A DNA stretch of 64,000 bases, taken from assembly GCA_030737875.1 (NCBI GenBank), contig CM060922.1:318657456-318721455 (forward strand), in the 5' to 3' direction. The notes beneath the pieces are model-generated. The model had not been told where the DNA came from and did not search any database. It was given only the letters and a program-made list of their open reading frames with translations. A program made the translations under genes and the position numbers. The stretch's first letter is position 1; each line of letters begins with the position of its first letter. Positions 21,788 to 31,463 of this stretch are shown here, one piece after another. The DNA comes from Allium sativum (taxonomy: Eukaryota; Streptophyta; Magnoliopsida; Asparagales; Amaryllidaceae).

Positions 21788-22228
21788 TCAATAAATCATA
21801 TTTTTTTTAGCTTCAACATTTGGCTCCTCTTCGACGTTATCATCATCGTTACCAATTTGAACGATAGGAAACATTGATCGTGCAGCATCTTCGACCATAT
21901 TTTCTATGAGATTTGTGCTAACTTCAACACTATTGACCTCCATCGAATGTTCTTCAGTATTAGGGGCTGCAATTTCTCCATGACGATCCCACAACAAATA
22001 ATTGGGTAGGAAACCGTATTGGCGCAAATAAATCTTAACCATATTCAGTATTAAATAGTTCAACAATTTGCATCTACTACATGAACAACGAATTTCTCTA
22101 CTGTTTCCGATATTACTTATCGCAAAATCAATGAACACTTTTACCTCATTTTCAAAATGTTCACTTATTGCACCACTAATTTCCCTTCTTTGATACATCC
22201 AGCTCCGCTCATTAAAGCAATTGGCCAT
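21788..22228 (-). pseudogene. CACTA transposase N-terminal transposase-associated domain
   Basis: The ATG at 22228 opens MANCFNERSWMYQRR, and IRCSCSRCKL with its cysteine cluster follows. RSWMY plus CxCxxC is the signature of the transposase-associated domain that precedes TNP2 in plant CACTA elements and may bind DNA. The C-terminal half is acidic (DDDNVEEEPNVE). The frame ends at 21788, about 140 bp before the TNP2 frame, so an indel or intron lies between. Confidence 0.85.
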
Positions 22229-22384
22229 TATTTTTATACTTTAAAATCTATGATGAAATAGAAAATAATCGTTAATTTTATAGTTGTCTACAAACTTTAT
22301 TTCAAAATAAATAACTATTGGTTCGTTGACGATTATGTGTCTTTTTTGATGGTCGGTCATCCTACTTCTCATTATAAACACAAT

Positions 22385-22558
22385 AGTAATTATATTTCAT
22401 AAATCATATCATTTTAAATGATTTCACAAAATTTCGGCAGTAGTTCCCTCGTGTTCCTTGTATCGTACACACGTGCGTGTACACAAGGGACGTAAAGGAA
22501 ATGCCGTCAAAATTTTGTGAACCATTTAAAGTGATATGATCTACGAAATATAATTACT
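22385..22558. repeat. Long imperfect palindrome upstream of the CACTA transposase gene
   Basis: The left arm (AGTAATTATATTTC, AATCATATCA, TTCACAAAATTT, GGCA, CCTTGTA) is mirrored by the right arm (TACACAAGG, TGCC, AAATTTTGTGAA, TGATATGAT, GAAATATAATTACT) about the centre ACACGTGCGTGT. Arms are about 80 bp with mismatches. It lies 150-330 bp upstream of the transposase ATG. Confidence 0.85.
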
Positions 22559-23300
22559 TTATAGTGTTTGCTACTTATCCAATACAAGGACAAATCCGAC
22601 AAATGTTGTATCAGATGAATATAGATCTCCGTTTTGTAAAAGAACGAATATCCATATATCGAACATATACAACACTTATCAGACGGGGCCAAATAATAAC
22701 TAAGGGTTTAAATATTTATCTGCATTAAATTTAAATATACAACTTGTAAATATTTTACCGTTTTAGTACATGTGTACAAAATTATATATTTTTGTAATTT
22801 ACTTCGTGTTTGCACCAATTATATTTTTGTAATTTACTTCGTATTTGTCAACATAATATAATCTTTGTGTTTGCATAAATTATATTATTAGCAAACACTA
22901 TCACACATATATAACATTCACTAACTAAAATTCCCTAAACAAACACAATCAAACCCTAAATCAATTTAACCCTAAAAAATTTGATCATCATTGTGACAAT
23001 AATAACAATTAGAGGTTAACATGATGTAATATACATATACAAACAAGTAGGAATTAAGCAAATCACAAATTAAACCTGAAATCAACTAAACCCTAAAAAT
23101 TTGGTTTTATGAAATTACCTAATTTGGATAACGAGAAGGGTAGAGATGGGTTGCAGAAGCTCGTAGATGGCACCCAAAGAGGTTGGAGTGATGGAGGAAG
23201 CTTTAGCAGCAAATTTGGAAGGGGAGGAAGGGTTGGAGGAGATGAATAATTGGTGGAGGAGGAGGAAATGAAGCTCTCGGTTTGCTGTAGCAGGCAATAT
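22559..23300. other. CACTA 5' non-coding region
   Basis: AT-rich, with a doubled TATATTTTTGTAATTTACTTCGT-like stretch near 22785-22850 and repeated AAACCCTAA motifs (22950-23095). No protein-coding evidence. Promoter and leader of the transposase are expected here. Confidence 0.5.
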
Positions 23301-23309
23301 CCCGTAAAT

Positions 23310-23427
23310 TTTCAACGGCTTCCAATGGCCGCCAACGTTCGTGTTTCTAACGGTTTCCAACGGCTGTTAAAAACCATTGGCGGCCGTTGGAAACATGACG
23401 TCGGAATAACAAACCATTCTAGTAGTG
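23310..23427. repeat. CACTA right subterminal repeats and terminal inverted repeat
   Basis: TTCCAACGG, TTCCAATGG and CCGTTGGAA words mirror the left end. The terminus is TTCTAGTAGTG. Confidence 0.85.
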
Positions 23428-23607
23428 TATGTTTACTTGATCATTTATATTGCATCATGTTATTCGTCCCTCAATGTAATGCTATTATGTTGTTAAATGG
23501 TTTACTTTTTTTTTGGATCAGATGTAATTTGTGTGAAACTTCACAGATGGTATCTAACCATCCTGCAAATATTTAATTTTGATTTTAATGAACCTGTCGT
23601 TATGCAA

Positions 23608-24174
23608 GAGGATCGTGAAAATATCTTAAGGCCTACGACAACTGGCAAGGCAGTCCTCACAAGACCTTTCTGGCTGCTTGGGTCAAATCATTCGGGTGTT
23701 GTTTTAAGTTTTAACAGTCCCAGTCTACGGTCTGGACTTACCTGTGGATGCAACAGTTCAGAAATGTATAGCAGCAACTACAGGGTGAGTTGCACTTCTT
23801 TTACTATTTTATTGTACAGAGTTTGGAATTGAGAATACTCAGATTTAACATTTGATAATTAGAAGTTTCTTGCATAACGTTGAAAGTGATGCATCTTATT
23901 TATGCATGTTTCAAAATACTTGTAGAGGTTCTGATTGTTTACTACTGTTTATAGATATATAGGTGGTGCTTTTGATGTTGAATCCCTTGTAGAAAATTTG
24001 TTGAGACAACAAGATGGCAATCAAGATATACTTGTTAATGTGTACCATATTACAAATAGTTCCATGCCATTAGTAATGTATGGACCTGAAAATCCAGAGG
24101 GTTATACATCTCTTTCCCATAATAGCACGCTTAACTGTGGAGATCCATACAGGAAACACAAATATAATGATGTT
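23608..24174 (+). pseudogene. CHASE-domain relic of a cytokinin-receptor histidine kinase
   Basis: CHASE is the extracytoplasmic cytokinin-binding domain of AHK-type sensor kinases. Exon one (23608-23784) reads EDRENILR, TTTGKAVLTRPFWLLGSNHS and GVVLSF. A one-base frameshift near 23710 is needed to continue with the VPVY...IAAT block. Intron 23785-23954 has GTGAGT/ATAG borders and its phase fits. Exon two (23955-24174) reads YIGGAFDVESLVENLL, ILVNVYHITNSS, LVMYGPEN and GDPYRKHK. The closest recalled relative is the AHK4/CRE1 type. No upstream transmembrane part, kinase or receiver domain is present, so this is a two-exon pseudogene fragment. Confidence 0.88.
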
Positions 24175-24800
24175 TTACATTATGTTCTAACATATTCTTA
24201 GTATTAAGTTTATTTATGTGTATAATTCATATTTTAGTTGGATTCACATCTTTTCATTCACTTCAATTCTCTTTTAAACTGCATTATAATTTTAATCATT
24301 ATATCTAATTAAAAAATATTTTAATAAATATTTTTTTTGTGTTAAACATTTAACAGACGGTTTATTTTTCCAAAGAGTTTGTTTTAGTCGTAAGTTTAAA
24401 AAAAATGGAAATTTGTACAAAACAATAAAAAGAAAAAAAAGAAGATCTGGAATATGCTAATAAGTCAAGTACATTGCTATTGGTAATTTGTAATACGCAT
24501 TTGATGGGGATCCACATATTTTAAACTAGTTTACATGAAGTGTGGAAGACCAATGGCTACCCTCAAACGCATAAATAGGTCAAACTGTCAAATAATGCAG
24601 TTATTTTGAATTCTCACAGAAGCTGGTATCATAATTTACACCAAGTGACACAGGAGAAGGCAACTCTACATCTACACGCCTGTTACGTACAAAAGGCCAA
24701 ATATATCTTGTCTTTTAATTCACTAACCTCGAAACCGCCCTCAAATTCTGCTAACTCCAAAAAAAAAAACAAATTCAGTTGCACAAAGTTACAAAGCCCT
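24175..24800. other. Non-coding DNA between the CHASE relic and the 2S albumin promoter
   Basis: AT-rich. No gene seen. The distal part of the albumin promoter probably lies at the right end. Confidence 0.5.
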
Positions 24801-24806
24801 AGCATG

Positions 24807-24878
24807 TACGTGTTGCTCTCAGCTTTGCATGCTGTGCATTTGTTCATGCAACCGCACAGTGACTACTCCTATAAATAG
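24807..24878 (+). promoter_or_regulatory. Seed-type promoter of the 2S albumin pseudogene
   Basis: An ACGTG core (24807-24813), the palindrome GCATGC (24827-24832), a CATGCA RY element (24845-24850) and a TATA box TATAAATAG (24870-24878) stand in order 84-160 bp before the ATG. RY plus ACGT elements are the standard seed-storage-protein promoter code (B3 and bZIP factors). The promoter looks better preserved than the coding region. Confidence 0.75.
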
Positions 24879-24961
24879 CCTCATTCATCTAAGCCCATTC
24901 CATCAAAGCATCAGCCATCACTGTGATATCGATCTTCTTAGCTAATAAGATATATTCAACA

Positions 24962-25450
24962 ATGAAGCTCATCATAGCTATTGCTTTAATAGCTCTTGTT
25001 CTTGCTTTTACTGCATCTGCAGAAGATCGGTACTCTGACAGAGCTAGCTCATGTAGGCGAGAAGTGCAACGCCGCTCACTAAACAGATGTCGCCCTTTCT
25101 TCACGTCTGGGAGATGACAGAGCCTTCTAACGATAGGTGCAGATCAGGATGATGACATGGATGATGAAGAGGATAACACACAAGTGCCGGAAGATTGTTG
25201 CATGCAGTTGAGGAGAGTGAGTGAAGAATGCAAGTGCCCGATGATCAGACATTCAATGAGACAAATGATGCAAGAAGAAGGATACACAGGCCAGGAGTGT
25301 ACAGGCTAATGCAGACAAATGATGATGAAAGGAAAGTTTCTGCCAGCAATGTGTAACATGGAGCCGCACTCATGCAGAATGCGTCAGGGTTGTCAAATGT
25401 TAGAGAAAGAAATCACAAGGTACTTGTCATGTAATGTAACCAACAAATAA
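24962..25450 (+). pseudogene. 2S albumin seed storage protein, methionine-rich, two internal stops
   Basis: 2S albumins are sulphur-rich seed storage proteins stored in protein vacuoles. ATG 24962 opens a clear signal peptide (MKLIIAIALIALVLAFTASA). The 489-bp frame keeps the family cysteine pattern C..C..CC..CxC..C..C, with DCCMQLRRV, ECKCP, LPAMCNM and SCRMR. Methionine is abundant in the large chain (MRQMMQEE, RQMMMKG). TGA at codon 52 (25115) and TAA at codon 116 (25307) interrupt it, best explained as CGA to TGA and CAA to TAA. There is no frameshift and no intron, as is normal for the family. Extra cysteines after SCRMR make the tail unusual. Probably a recent pseudogene. Confidence 0.88.
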
Positions 25451-25499
25451 GGCATGACGACACACCATCGTGTGTGGCAAACATGCTACTCTTCTAGTT

Positions 25500-25505
25500 A
25501 ATAAA
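25500..25505 (+). terminator. Poly(A) signal of the 2S albumin pseudogene
   Basis: AATAAA lies 50 bp after the terminal TAA. A second AATAAT-like motif follows about 25 bp on. Confidence 0.6.
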
Positions 25506-26113
25506 AGGGAAATTCTCCAATGCAATAATTTTCTTTGTGCAGGCACCATTGTTACTTCAGTTTTCATATAACGATTCACCTACTACTTAACAATTGCCAC
25601 TTGTCATCATCAGTCCATAGAAATATAAATATATTGCAGGTCTTAAGTGCATTGAAAGTGTAATCTTTTACTTCATGGCATGATGGCAACCAACTTGATG
25701 AAATTTATATATATTAAAGCTTAGTCAAAATTAAATGTATTGAAATATGTATTTTAAAATATCTTAAATTAACCTTAGGATGTGCCATATACAAAATTTG
25801 AATTCCAAAGCCAAATCATTCAGTGTGAAGCAAAAATATTCAAACTACTCAAAATAAATATGGATTTTGTAAGATATAGAACATCGAAACCGGTCGGACC
25901 GTGCCATCTCAAGATTCAAGATTCCGAAGATTGAACTGGTCGGACCAACGGAACCACTGTTCATTTCATTTTTTTAACAATCTGTACATTTAAAATATAA
26001 ATTATTGACAAAATTTCTTAATATATGATATTCACTCATATCACAAAACGATTAACATGCCCGTTTTAACATTTTTACAAGCACGACATATCTGACATAT
26101 ATAACAAAAATTT
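25506..26113. other. Non-coding flank before the Tat element
   Basis: AT-rich sequence with a small GC-rich patch (GGTCGGACC repeated near 25894 and 25940). No gene seen. Confidence 0.45.
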
Positions 26114-26768
26114 TGTTAGATCCAAAATTGGCTCTAACACCCAAATTATGGTTATAGTTAGAGATTAGTATCAATAGAAATAGCAGAAAAGTAGAAAAGA
26201 CACAAGATTTATAGTGGTTCGGCGTTAACGAGCCTACGTCCACTTTATATCTGTGATTATACTTGAAATCAGAGTACAATCGATAACATTCCTCTCAATC
26301 TCCCTTATACAATATTGACTCACTCAGTAATTTCGAGATAAAAACAATGGAACTATGTTAATGGTGAGATTAGTGCTCTGAATTGCCAAAAGATCCTGAA
26401 AAATGCCAAGCTCTGGGCTATTTATAGCTGATGTTTGGTGACGGGTCGCAGTCATACGTGGCCCACATCCTGAAGATCTCGGACTGGTTCGTAGCGGGAT
26501 GGAGAATTAGTCAAATTAGCCGTTGAGGACAGGTTTCGCGATCTCCTCAGACCTCGGATCGTTGAAGGCCAGGTCAAGCTCTTCACGTGATGGTTGCAGG
26601 GATCGGATCGTGGGGGTTGTAGCGGATCCGATCGTGATAGGTAGGGCGGATCAGAGACATGGGGGCGACCTGCGATCCATATGGCCAAAACTTGATGGAT
26701 TTTGTGTTTGAGACTTTGTGGAGAGCATACATCGATCTTGGTGGCTTGGTTCAAAAAGCTAGCCAACA
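26114..26768 (-). repeat. Tat element left LTR (3' LTR in element orientation)
   Basis: 655 bp, TG...CA ends. It contains the leader-like motif TTATAGTGGTTCGG...CTACGTCCACTTTAT at 26208-26247 and several GGATCG words. Confidence 0.93.
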
Positions 26769-26780
26769 TTTTGCCCCCTC
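26769..26780 (-). other. Polypurine tract of the Tat element
   Basis: On the - strand GAGGGGGCAAAA directly precedes the 3' LTR. Confidence 0.85.
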
Positions 26781-26911
26781 GATGTATGTTTTATCGAGGA
26801 TGAAACATGCTTCGAAATTTCTGAACTGTCTTTTCCTGAAGCGATGCAAAGCAAAGGTTGTGTCTGTCTGTAGCGTCGCACCGTTTCCAAAAGGTCGTGT
26901 CTGTTGATTAG

Positions 26912-26919
26912 TATAAATA
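26912..26919 (+). promoter_or_regulatory. Upstream TATA-like box for the antisense gene
   Basis: TATAAATA about 140 bp inside the LTR on the + strand. It is a candidate distal start for the antisense transcript, less convincing than the box at 27243. Confidence 0.4.
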
Positions 26920-27242
26920 CCCCGTTAAATCATTAATCATTTCTTTGGTTGCCCAGAATTTTCTTTTGGAGATTTCATTGCAAAATTGTCAGGTGATTGT
27001 CAGGTAAACTTTTTAATCCTCCAAACTTCGTTCGTGTTCCTCTATTAACGATCATTCTTGGGCTTGGATCATCATTACTTGGTGCGGATCGTGGAAAGGG
27101 GGCTCGTCGTGGTCCGGCATTCAAATGGCTCTTCAGTGAAACAGGCCGCGATCTTTTGCCCGATGGGCTTGGACTCGTGGCCCACCAGGCCCCCACGGTT
27201 CGAACGAGACAAAAAAGGAAGGCCAAAGGCCACGAGTTTGCC

Positions 27243-27292
27243 TATATAAGCCCGATCTCCCTTCCTTCTTCTCTTCTTCTTCTTTCTTTGCT
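27243..27292 (+). promoter_or_regulatory. Core promoter of the antisense gene: TATA box and pyrimidine patch
   Basis: TATATAAG (27243-27250) is followed by an uninterrupted C/T-rich stretch (about 27257-27292). TATA plus Y-patch is a common plant core-promoter layout and predicts a start near 27275-27295, ahead of the leader intron at 27377. Confidence 0.65.
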
Positions 27293-27376
27293 CAGCCGCC
27301 GGAAGCTTGGACTGTACCCATACCTTTTTCGATTTCAAAAAGAGGAAAATCCATATTTCTTCACTTTTGAAGAAAG

Positions 27377-27985
27377 GTAATCACATTATAAATACATCCT
27401 CGAGTTCCTACTCTTGTTTGACCGTTGATTTGAGCAGTGAATTGGAGAAATTTTGTGAAAATTATGGCTTTTGGAAGTGCGGTGATGTTGGGTTCGCGAG
27501 TAGAGAGGAGGGACGAGGGAGAAGAAGAAGGAAAAGCATGCTGGGCTGGTTCGGATCGTGGTAGCAGGTAGAAGGAATGGGATTCGGAGGGTGGATCAGA
27601 TCGTGGTGGCAAAGGAGGATCGGATCGAGGAGGATAAACGAATGCTTCCAAGTTTGAATGTCGGGTTGGATCGATGTAATCGAGGCAGATCATGAGGGGT
27701 CAGCGCGATCCGCTCCAGTTTCCACGATCCGACGTTTTTACTTGAACTGATGTTTTTGCTACAGATCTGTGTTTGCTTCGCGATCTGATGATGCTCTGCG
27801 ATCCGATCCCTGACTTGCAATCCGAGGAGATGTGCTATCTGATTTACTTGTTAAATGAACAATGCAACTTGACCTTAATACACCAATGGACAGTTAGGTT
27901 AGAGCCTACGGGACGGACTTCTTGGACTGAACAATAACAGGACTTAACAGCATATTCTACTCGCTTTGTGTTTTTACTATTTCAG
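27377..27985 (+). other. Probable 5'-leader intron of the antisense gene
   Basis: Donor AAAG|GTAATC (27377) and acceptor TTTTTACTATTTCAG| (ending 27985) enclose 609 bp with no coding feature. The gene's ATG (28070) follows 84 bp later. Leader introns of this size are common in plant genes. Confidence 0.55.
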
Positions 27986-28777
27986 TATTGCACACACAAA
28001 CACTTGCACATGCACGGGGTTCATGGGTTATTGCGTTCTAATCTTGCATGTTTACTCGCCAAAACAGCAATGTCGGGCAGACGATCTTCTAAAGAGTCTG
28101 AAACAGAGATGGACCCAGAGATATCGGAACAGTCTAACCTTGAGCTCCCTTCAACTAATCCAGAGGGTCAGAAATCTGGATCCGAATACGAAGCAAAAAC
28201 GGGATCCGATTCGTCAGTGAGCACTTCAATTGAGGAGTCTGATGTAGACGAACGATCTCCTGATGAGTTTCCTAACGCTGAGGAAATTGATAAATTTACT
28301 GACTCTAAGGCATCCAAACTAGATAACGCAAAACTACTGAGAATATGCTTAAGACACGGGATACCCTAAGATGACGTCAAAACTCCAGGCAAGGATGACC
28401 TTCCCCACCTGGATATATGGCCATTAGCAAATTGATGTGTAGCGTCGGTGCTATTCCTGCGTTCCCACCAATCGTCATAGAAACTTTGAAACGGTTGCGC
28501 ATCGCCCCAATGCAGCTTCACCCCAATACCTACGCGGCCCTGTATACTCTCTATGTTGCATATGCGGAAATCTTGCACACAGAGCTCACCTTTAAGGACT
28601 TAAAGTTCTATTACCTTTTCAAACATCGTTCCATGGTGACTCCAAATTTCTCTTTCTTTGAATCAGTGGCCAATAGGAAGGTTTTATCGGACGGTCACAG
28701 CAACATAGGGGATCCCAAAGCCGACTGGTTCTATATAAAACTGCAGGCTGGGTGTGCGAGGAGGTGGCTTAAATCAA

Positions 28778-28854
28778 GTAGGTTCCGAGTCTTCAAGCAT
28801 GTGGCTTCATTACATAATTGAAACACTAATGCGTTTCCGTTCCTTTTTCCGCAG
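28778..28854 (+). other. 77-bp intron in the antisense gene
   Basis: Donor TCAA|GTAGGT and acceptor TTTTTCCGCAG|AT. The upstream PF04195 frame leaves one base at the donor and the downstream frame needs exactly one, so phase 1 fits on both sides. In-frame stops occur if it is not removed. Confidence 0.75.
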
Positions 28855-29409
28855 ATCATAAATTCCCAAAGACAGAAGGCAAGACATACAAGGACCGACT
28901 ATCTCGCCTTCTTAAAAGTAAATCGGACTTCTTAAGGATTAAGAAATGTATCACTGATGAGAACCTTCACAGACACCATCTATTGGATATTAGGTTCGGA
29001 CTTGGAGCAGGTGGTAAGCCTTATAAGTACGTGCCCCCAGCTGGAGATGAGGAAACCTCAAGGGCCACTAAAGCAATTGAACTTCCCAAGAGTCCTTCGC
29101 CGCATATTGACCAAGATGAGGAGGACTTAAATATCCCTAAAGGAGGTGAAAGCCGGGAGAATGATCCTGAGAGGGTCCCGGACTCTGAGGGGCGGTCTTC
29201 ACCAAAAGCTTTACCACCGACCAATCTTGCTTCTCACGAGGAGTTAGCAGAAGAGCGTATGTTCAGGGAATTGGACAAACTTCCTCTACCAGATGATATC
29301 TATAGGCAGGAAGACTTTGGAGACAAATCGCTGTTTCCCGATCCTAAGGAAGTTATTCCCTCGATTGGGGACAAAGAAAACATTCAGACGAGTCAAGCTC
29401 TGGACTCTG

Positions 29410-29516
29410 GTCCGTTAGGGGGATTATATGGGATACACAAACCACACACATCTTATTGCAACATTCTAGTGTCGTGGATATTCGTTGTTCTAACACATAC
29501 TCGTTTTCTTTTGCAG
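29410..29516 (+). other. Second coding intron in the antisense gene (donor less certain)
   Basis: The acceptor CTCGTTTTCTTTTGCAG| (ending 29516) is strong. The donor CTG|GTCCGT at 29410 is the phase-compatible choice but a weak match. Without splicing the upstream frame stops just after the acceptor. Confidence 0.55.
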
Positions 29517-31375
29517 GAAAGATGACTCGTAAACGGTCTTATTCTTATCGTTCTCTTCGCACAGGCACACCAAGTCTTTATCCGGATCCTGATCAGGGTC
29601 GTGGTGACAGCCGGGGAAGAGACAGCGATCGGCCTCGCGATTCTCACAAGTCTTACTCTGCACGATCTCAGTCTCCGAAGAGGCAGGGTTCTGGAAAGTA
29701 TCATAGTCGTCCTCTGCCATCAGCACCGGGTGGGGGCAAACAATTTCCAAAAGAGTCGATGCCTCCAAAAAGTACGCCTTCTCACGCTAAGTCTTCTAAA
29801 AAACAGGAGGCGCCAAAGGGCAAGGATAAGGATGAGAGCAGGGTCGTAGAGAAGGGGAAAACGGCTCCTGCCACTTCTAGCCAGCAGAACCTGGATGCTA
29901 CCGCGACACAGGATATTATTCCTTCTTCCGGAACCCAAGCTAAGCTGGAATATCTGCGAAAGCAGTTTCCCGATATTTACTTCGAGAGGATGATGTTCAT
30001 CCCAGACCTTGAGCCGGTATCCGAAGAATGGGATGTTGAGGTTATGAGGAAAGTGAGCCATGCGGCTAAGCAGTATAGCGTGATGAAAAAGCATGCCACG
30101 AAACTCTCAGAGGTTATCCGTAATTTGGAAATGGATGCGGCCAGGGATAGAGTGAAGATTGCTAACAATGAGAAGGCTAGGAAAAAGATGGAGAAGGAGT
30201 TGGAGGATACTCAAGCTCAACTGGCATTGGCTAAGCGGGACGCGGGAAACTATATGTCTAAACTAGAAGGTGCTAGAGAGCGTTTCCGCAATGAGCTTGA
30301 CTCAAATAGCCAAGAGAAGTTGGCTTTGGAGAAAGAGGCAGAGGATCTTAGGGCAGCTAACATCGAATTGAGAACAACGCAAGAGCACTTTTCCGCTGAA
30401 AAGGCTGCCTGGGAGAAAGAGAAAGAGGAACTTAAGTGCAGACTCGCCCTTGTTGAGAAAGAGAATGAAACCTTGAATGGTCAACTCGTCGAAGCCGAAG
30501 AACGTGTGGTTCTTGCTGAAGGCAATGCTAACAATATTCTTGAATCGGCCTCCAACACCGCCGATCAACTTGCCGAAAAGGAGAAAGAGATTGGAAAGTT
30601 CGAGGAGCTGCTATTCGACTTCTTGGGTCACGTTATCAAGACTCGAGACATTTCCTGGATCCCAGATTATCACGTCACCTTGGCCAATATACGGGATGCT
30701 ATTGTTGAAGGCGAGAAGCAGCGATTGGGGGATGAGGAGATCTACAAGGGTAAGTTGATGGAGACCTTCCTTAGGAGTGAGGAACCCCAAGCTCTGGAGG
30801 AGGGCAGACGTTTACTTCGTGAGGAGGCCGAGAGGGAGAAAGCTGAGATAAAGGGAAAGAACAAGATTGACGAGGGCTCTAGCTCGGCAATTGAGCCCAC
30901 AACTACTGGAGTCGAGGAATACAATCCTGATGACCCATTGATTCCCTTGGCTCTAGCTCCTCTGACTGTCGGAGCTTCAATTACAAACCGGGGGGAGGAG
31001 TCGGCCGAAGGTATCTCCATATTCTCCCCGCAATTTGCCAGAGTGACATCTTCTCCCGATGCAATAACATTTGTTACTCATAATATAGGTGTCAATCCAG
31101 TTGAGGAAGATGCGGAAGAGAAGACGGAGGCGGGAAAGGCTGATGCTCCTGCGAGTTCTGAAGTCGGAGTTTCTGAGACTCCGTAGCAAACGAAGGACAA
31201 GGCACATGAGGCAGTCGTTACAGCACCCGTGGCACATAGTACTGATGCTCTTACTGATGCTAATATTATTGATGCCTTGAGAGACACTGATGGTGGCCAC
31301 AGGGACGAGGAAGAGGATGTTGTCATCGTGGACGAAGCCCAAGGTGGTGATGGTGAGACCTTGGTTGGGATGTAG

Positions 31376-31463
31376 GCTAGGAAGGAGAAGCAGCTGGCTC
31401 TCAAAAAGGAAGAGTTCGGGCTAGGAAGGAGAAGCAGTTGGCTCTCAAAAAGGAAGAGTTGGA
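31376..31463 (+). repeat. Tandem duplication of 44 bp in the antisense gene tail
   Basis: GCTAGGAAGGAGAAGCAG...GAAGAGTTSG occurs twice back to back. The period of 44 is not a multiple of three, so the second copy moves the remaining coding sequence into another frame. Confidence 0.9.

Larger units (their letters stand above)
17654..23427 (-). mobile_element. CACTA (En/Spm-type) DNA transposon, 5.8 kb, decayed
   Basis: Ends are CACTACTGGAA (17654) and TTCTAGTAGTG (23417-23427), an imperfect terminal inverted repeat of CACTA type. Both subterminal zones are packed with CCGTTGGAA / TTCCAACGG words in both orientations, the usual transposase-binding layout. A TNP2-type transposase on the - strand has the family's domain order. 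The flanking trinucleotides TGT (left) and TAT (right) match at two of three positions, so the 3-bp target duplication is only partly preserved. Confidence 0.92.

Noticed and set aside
24923..24961. N-terminal extension of the 2S albumin frame
   Set aside because: It would begin at GTG, not a normal plant start. ATG 24962 gives a clean signal peptide and fits the TATA position.
26109..26113. Target-site duplication of the Tat element
   Set aside because: AATTT on the left and ATTAT on the right do not match, so no duplication is claimed.
29456..29521. Upstream start for the long coiled-coil frame
   Set aside because: This part lies in the predicted intron before the acceptor at 29516. The coding exon starts at 29517.
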